Assembly: GCF_003346715.1 (NCBI RefSeq) | Contig: NZ_QQPQ01000028.1 | Coordinates: 1-64,000, forward strand | Length of the DNA stretch: 64,000 nt | DNA from: Oceanispirochaeta sp. M1 | GTDB lineage: Bacteria; Spirochaetota; Spirochaetia; DSM-2461 | Direction of reading: 5' to 3' | Shown here: positions 63,855 to 64,000 of the stretch, in pieces | How the letters are laid out: every line of letters starts with the position of its first letter | Position numbering within the stretch: the stretch's first letter is position 1 | Program-made: the position numbers and the translations under genes | Notes under the pieces: generated by a model | Told to the model about the DNA's origin: nothing | The model's input: the letters and a program-made list of their open reading frames with translations, nothing else | The model's database searches: none

Positions 63855-64000
63855 TCAGACATAATCCTCCAAATCTTTGATAATTTTAAAGTTTCTCATT
63901 TTGGAGATCGCCATCTCCTGAATCTGACGGACACGCTCTCTGGTAATACCCAGAACCTTACCGGTCTCTTCCAGAGTCAAAGGATTTTTATTATTCAATC
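63855..64000 (-). CDS. Sigma-70 family RNA polymerase sigma factor, C-terminal fragment
   Basis: The 5' part of this gene lies beyond the window. The visible 48 codons encode region 4.2: NPLTLEETGKVLGITRERVR followed by QIQEMAISKMRNFKIIKDLE and a short tail ending DYV. The helix-turn-helix that recognises the -35 box is intact. The sequence differs from RpoD in the QIQEMAI stretch, so a group 2 (RpoS-like) sigma factor is equally possible. Confidence 0.9.
   Translation of the reverse strand, partial: LNNKNPLTLEETGKVLGITRERVRQIQEMAISKMRNFKIIKDLEDYV

Noticed and set aside
1-64000. Prophage, insertion sequence, tRNA or rRNA genes
   Set aside because: No transposase, integrase or phage structural genes and no tRNA or rRNA structures were recognised on either strand.

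Overview
The window looks like a chromosomal segment of a free-living, sugar-fermenting bacterium with moderate to low GC, most likely a spirochaete (Spirochaetales). That placement is inferred from gene content: several sugar ABC importers whose binding proteins have GGQGE- or SSGSKE-like mature N-termini, ROK and AraC regulators, a large chemoreceptor, anaerobic NO/O2 detoxification genes, and sigma-70 and phosphoglucomutase housekeeping genes. It was not tested by phylogeny. No rRNA, tRNA, insertion sequence, prophage or CRISPR array was recognised.

Layout. 1-10.8 kb: a GNAT acetyltransferase; a TetR-controlled YbhGFSR-like export operon (TetR, HlyD-type lipoprotein, two ATPases, two ABC-2 permeases); an iron-type alcohol dehydrogenase; and a small-molecule-sensing operon (DUF454 protein, DUF985 cupin, WYL regulator, two GyrI-like proteins). 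10.9-19.3 kb: an Lhr-type helicase, then a nitrosative/oxidative stress block (DUF438-hemerythrin-PAS protein, Ric/YtfE, flavodiiron protein) beside an FNR-like regulator with four suitably placed cysteines and a palindromic candidate site. 19.4-30.8 kb: a beta-glucan locus, with GH30, ROK, two GH17 paralogues and a 1150-residue GH161-like phosphorylase on the minus strand, and a divergent oligosaccharide ABC importer. None of these enzymes has a signal peptide, so the model is import followed by intracellular hydrolysis and phosphorolysis.

31-34.2 kb: MarR, MATE and MFS genes; the MFS gene lacks a normal start codon where its first membrane helix begins. 34.3-42.4 kb: a second carbohydrate locus with a GHL6-type glycosidase, a LplABC-like importer and a membrane-bound AraC regulator. 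42.4-54 kb: a third locus with a ribose-type ABC importer, three Gfo/Idh/MocA oxidoreductases, a TIM-barrel isomerase/epimerase, a uroporphyrinogen-decarboxylase-like protein and a divergent ROK regulator. Its substrate is unknown and it is the best candidate for an undescribed catabolic pathway. 54.1-64 kb: a CcdAB-like toxin-antitoxin pair, a chemoreceptor, YifB/ComM, RNase HI, a small unknown protein, a phosphohexomutase, a HAD phosphatase, a queuosine-mannosyltransferase-like glycosyltransferase, a 50-bp tandem array of palindromes, a small unknown protein, and the 3' end of a sigma factor gene.

Three sugar importers with local regulators share one chromosomal stretch, and each has a stable hairpin just after its binding-protein gene. 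The two GH loci would deliver glucose or glucose-1-phosphate to central metabolism, where the phosphohexomutase at 59.6-61.4 kb could act.
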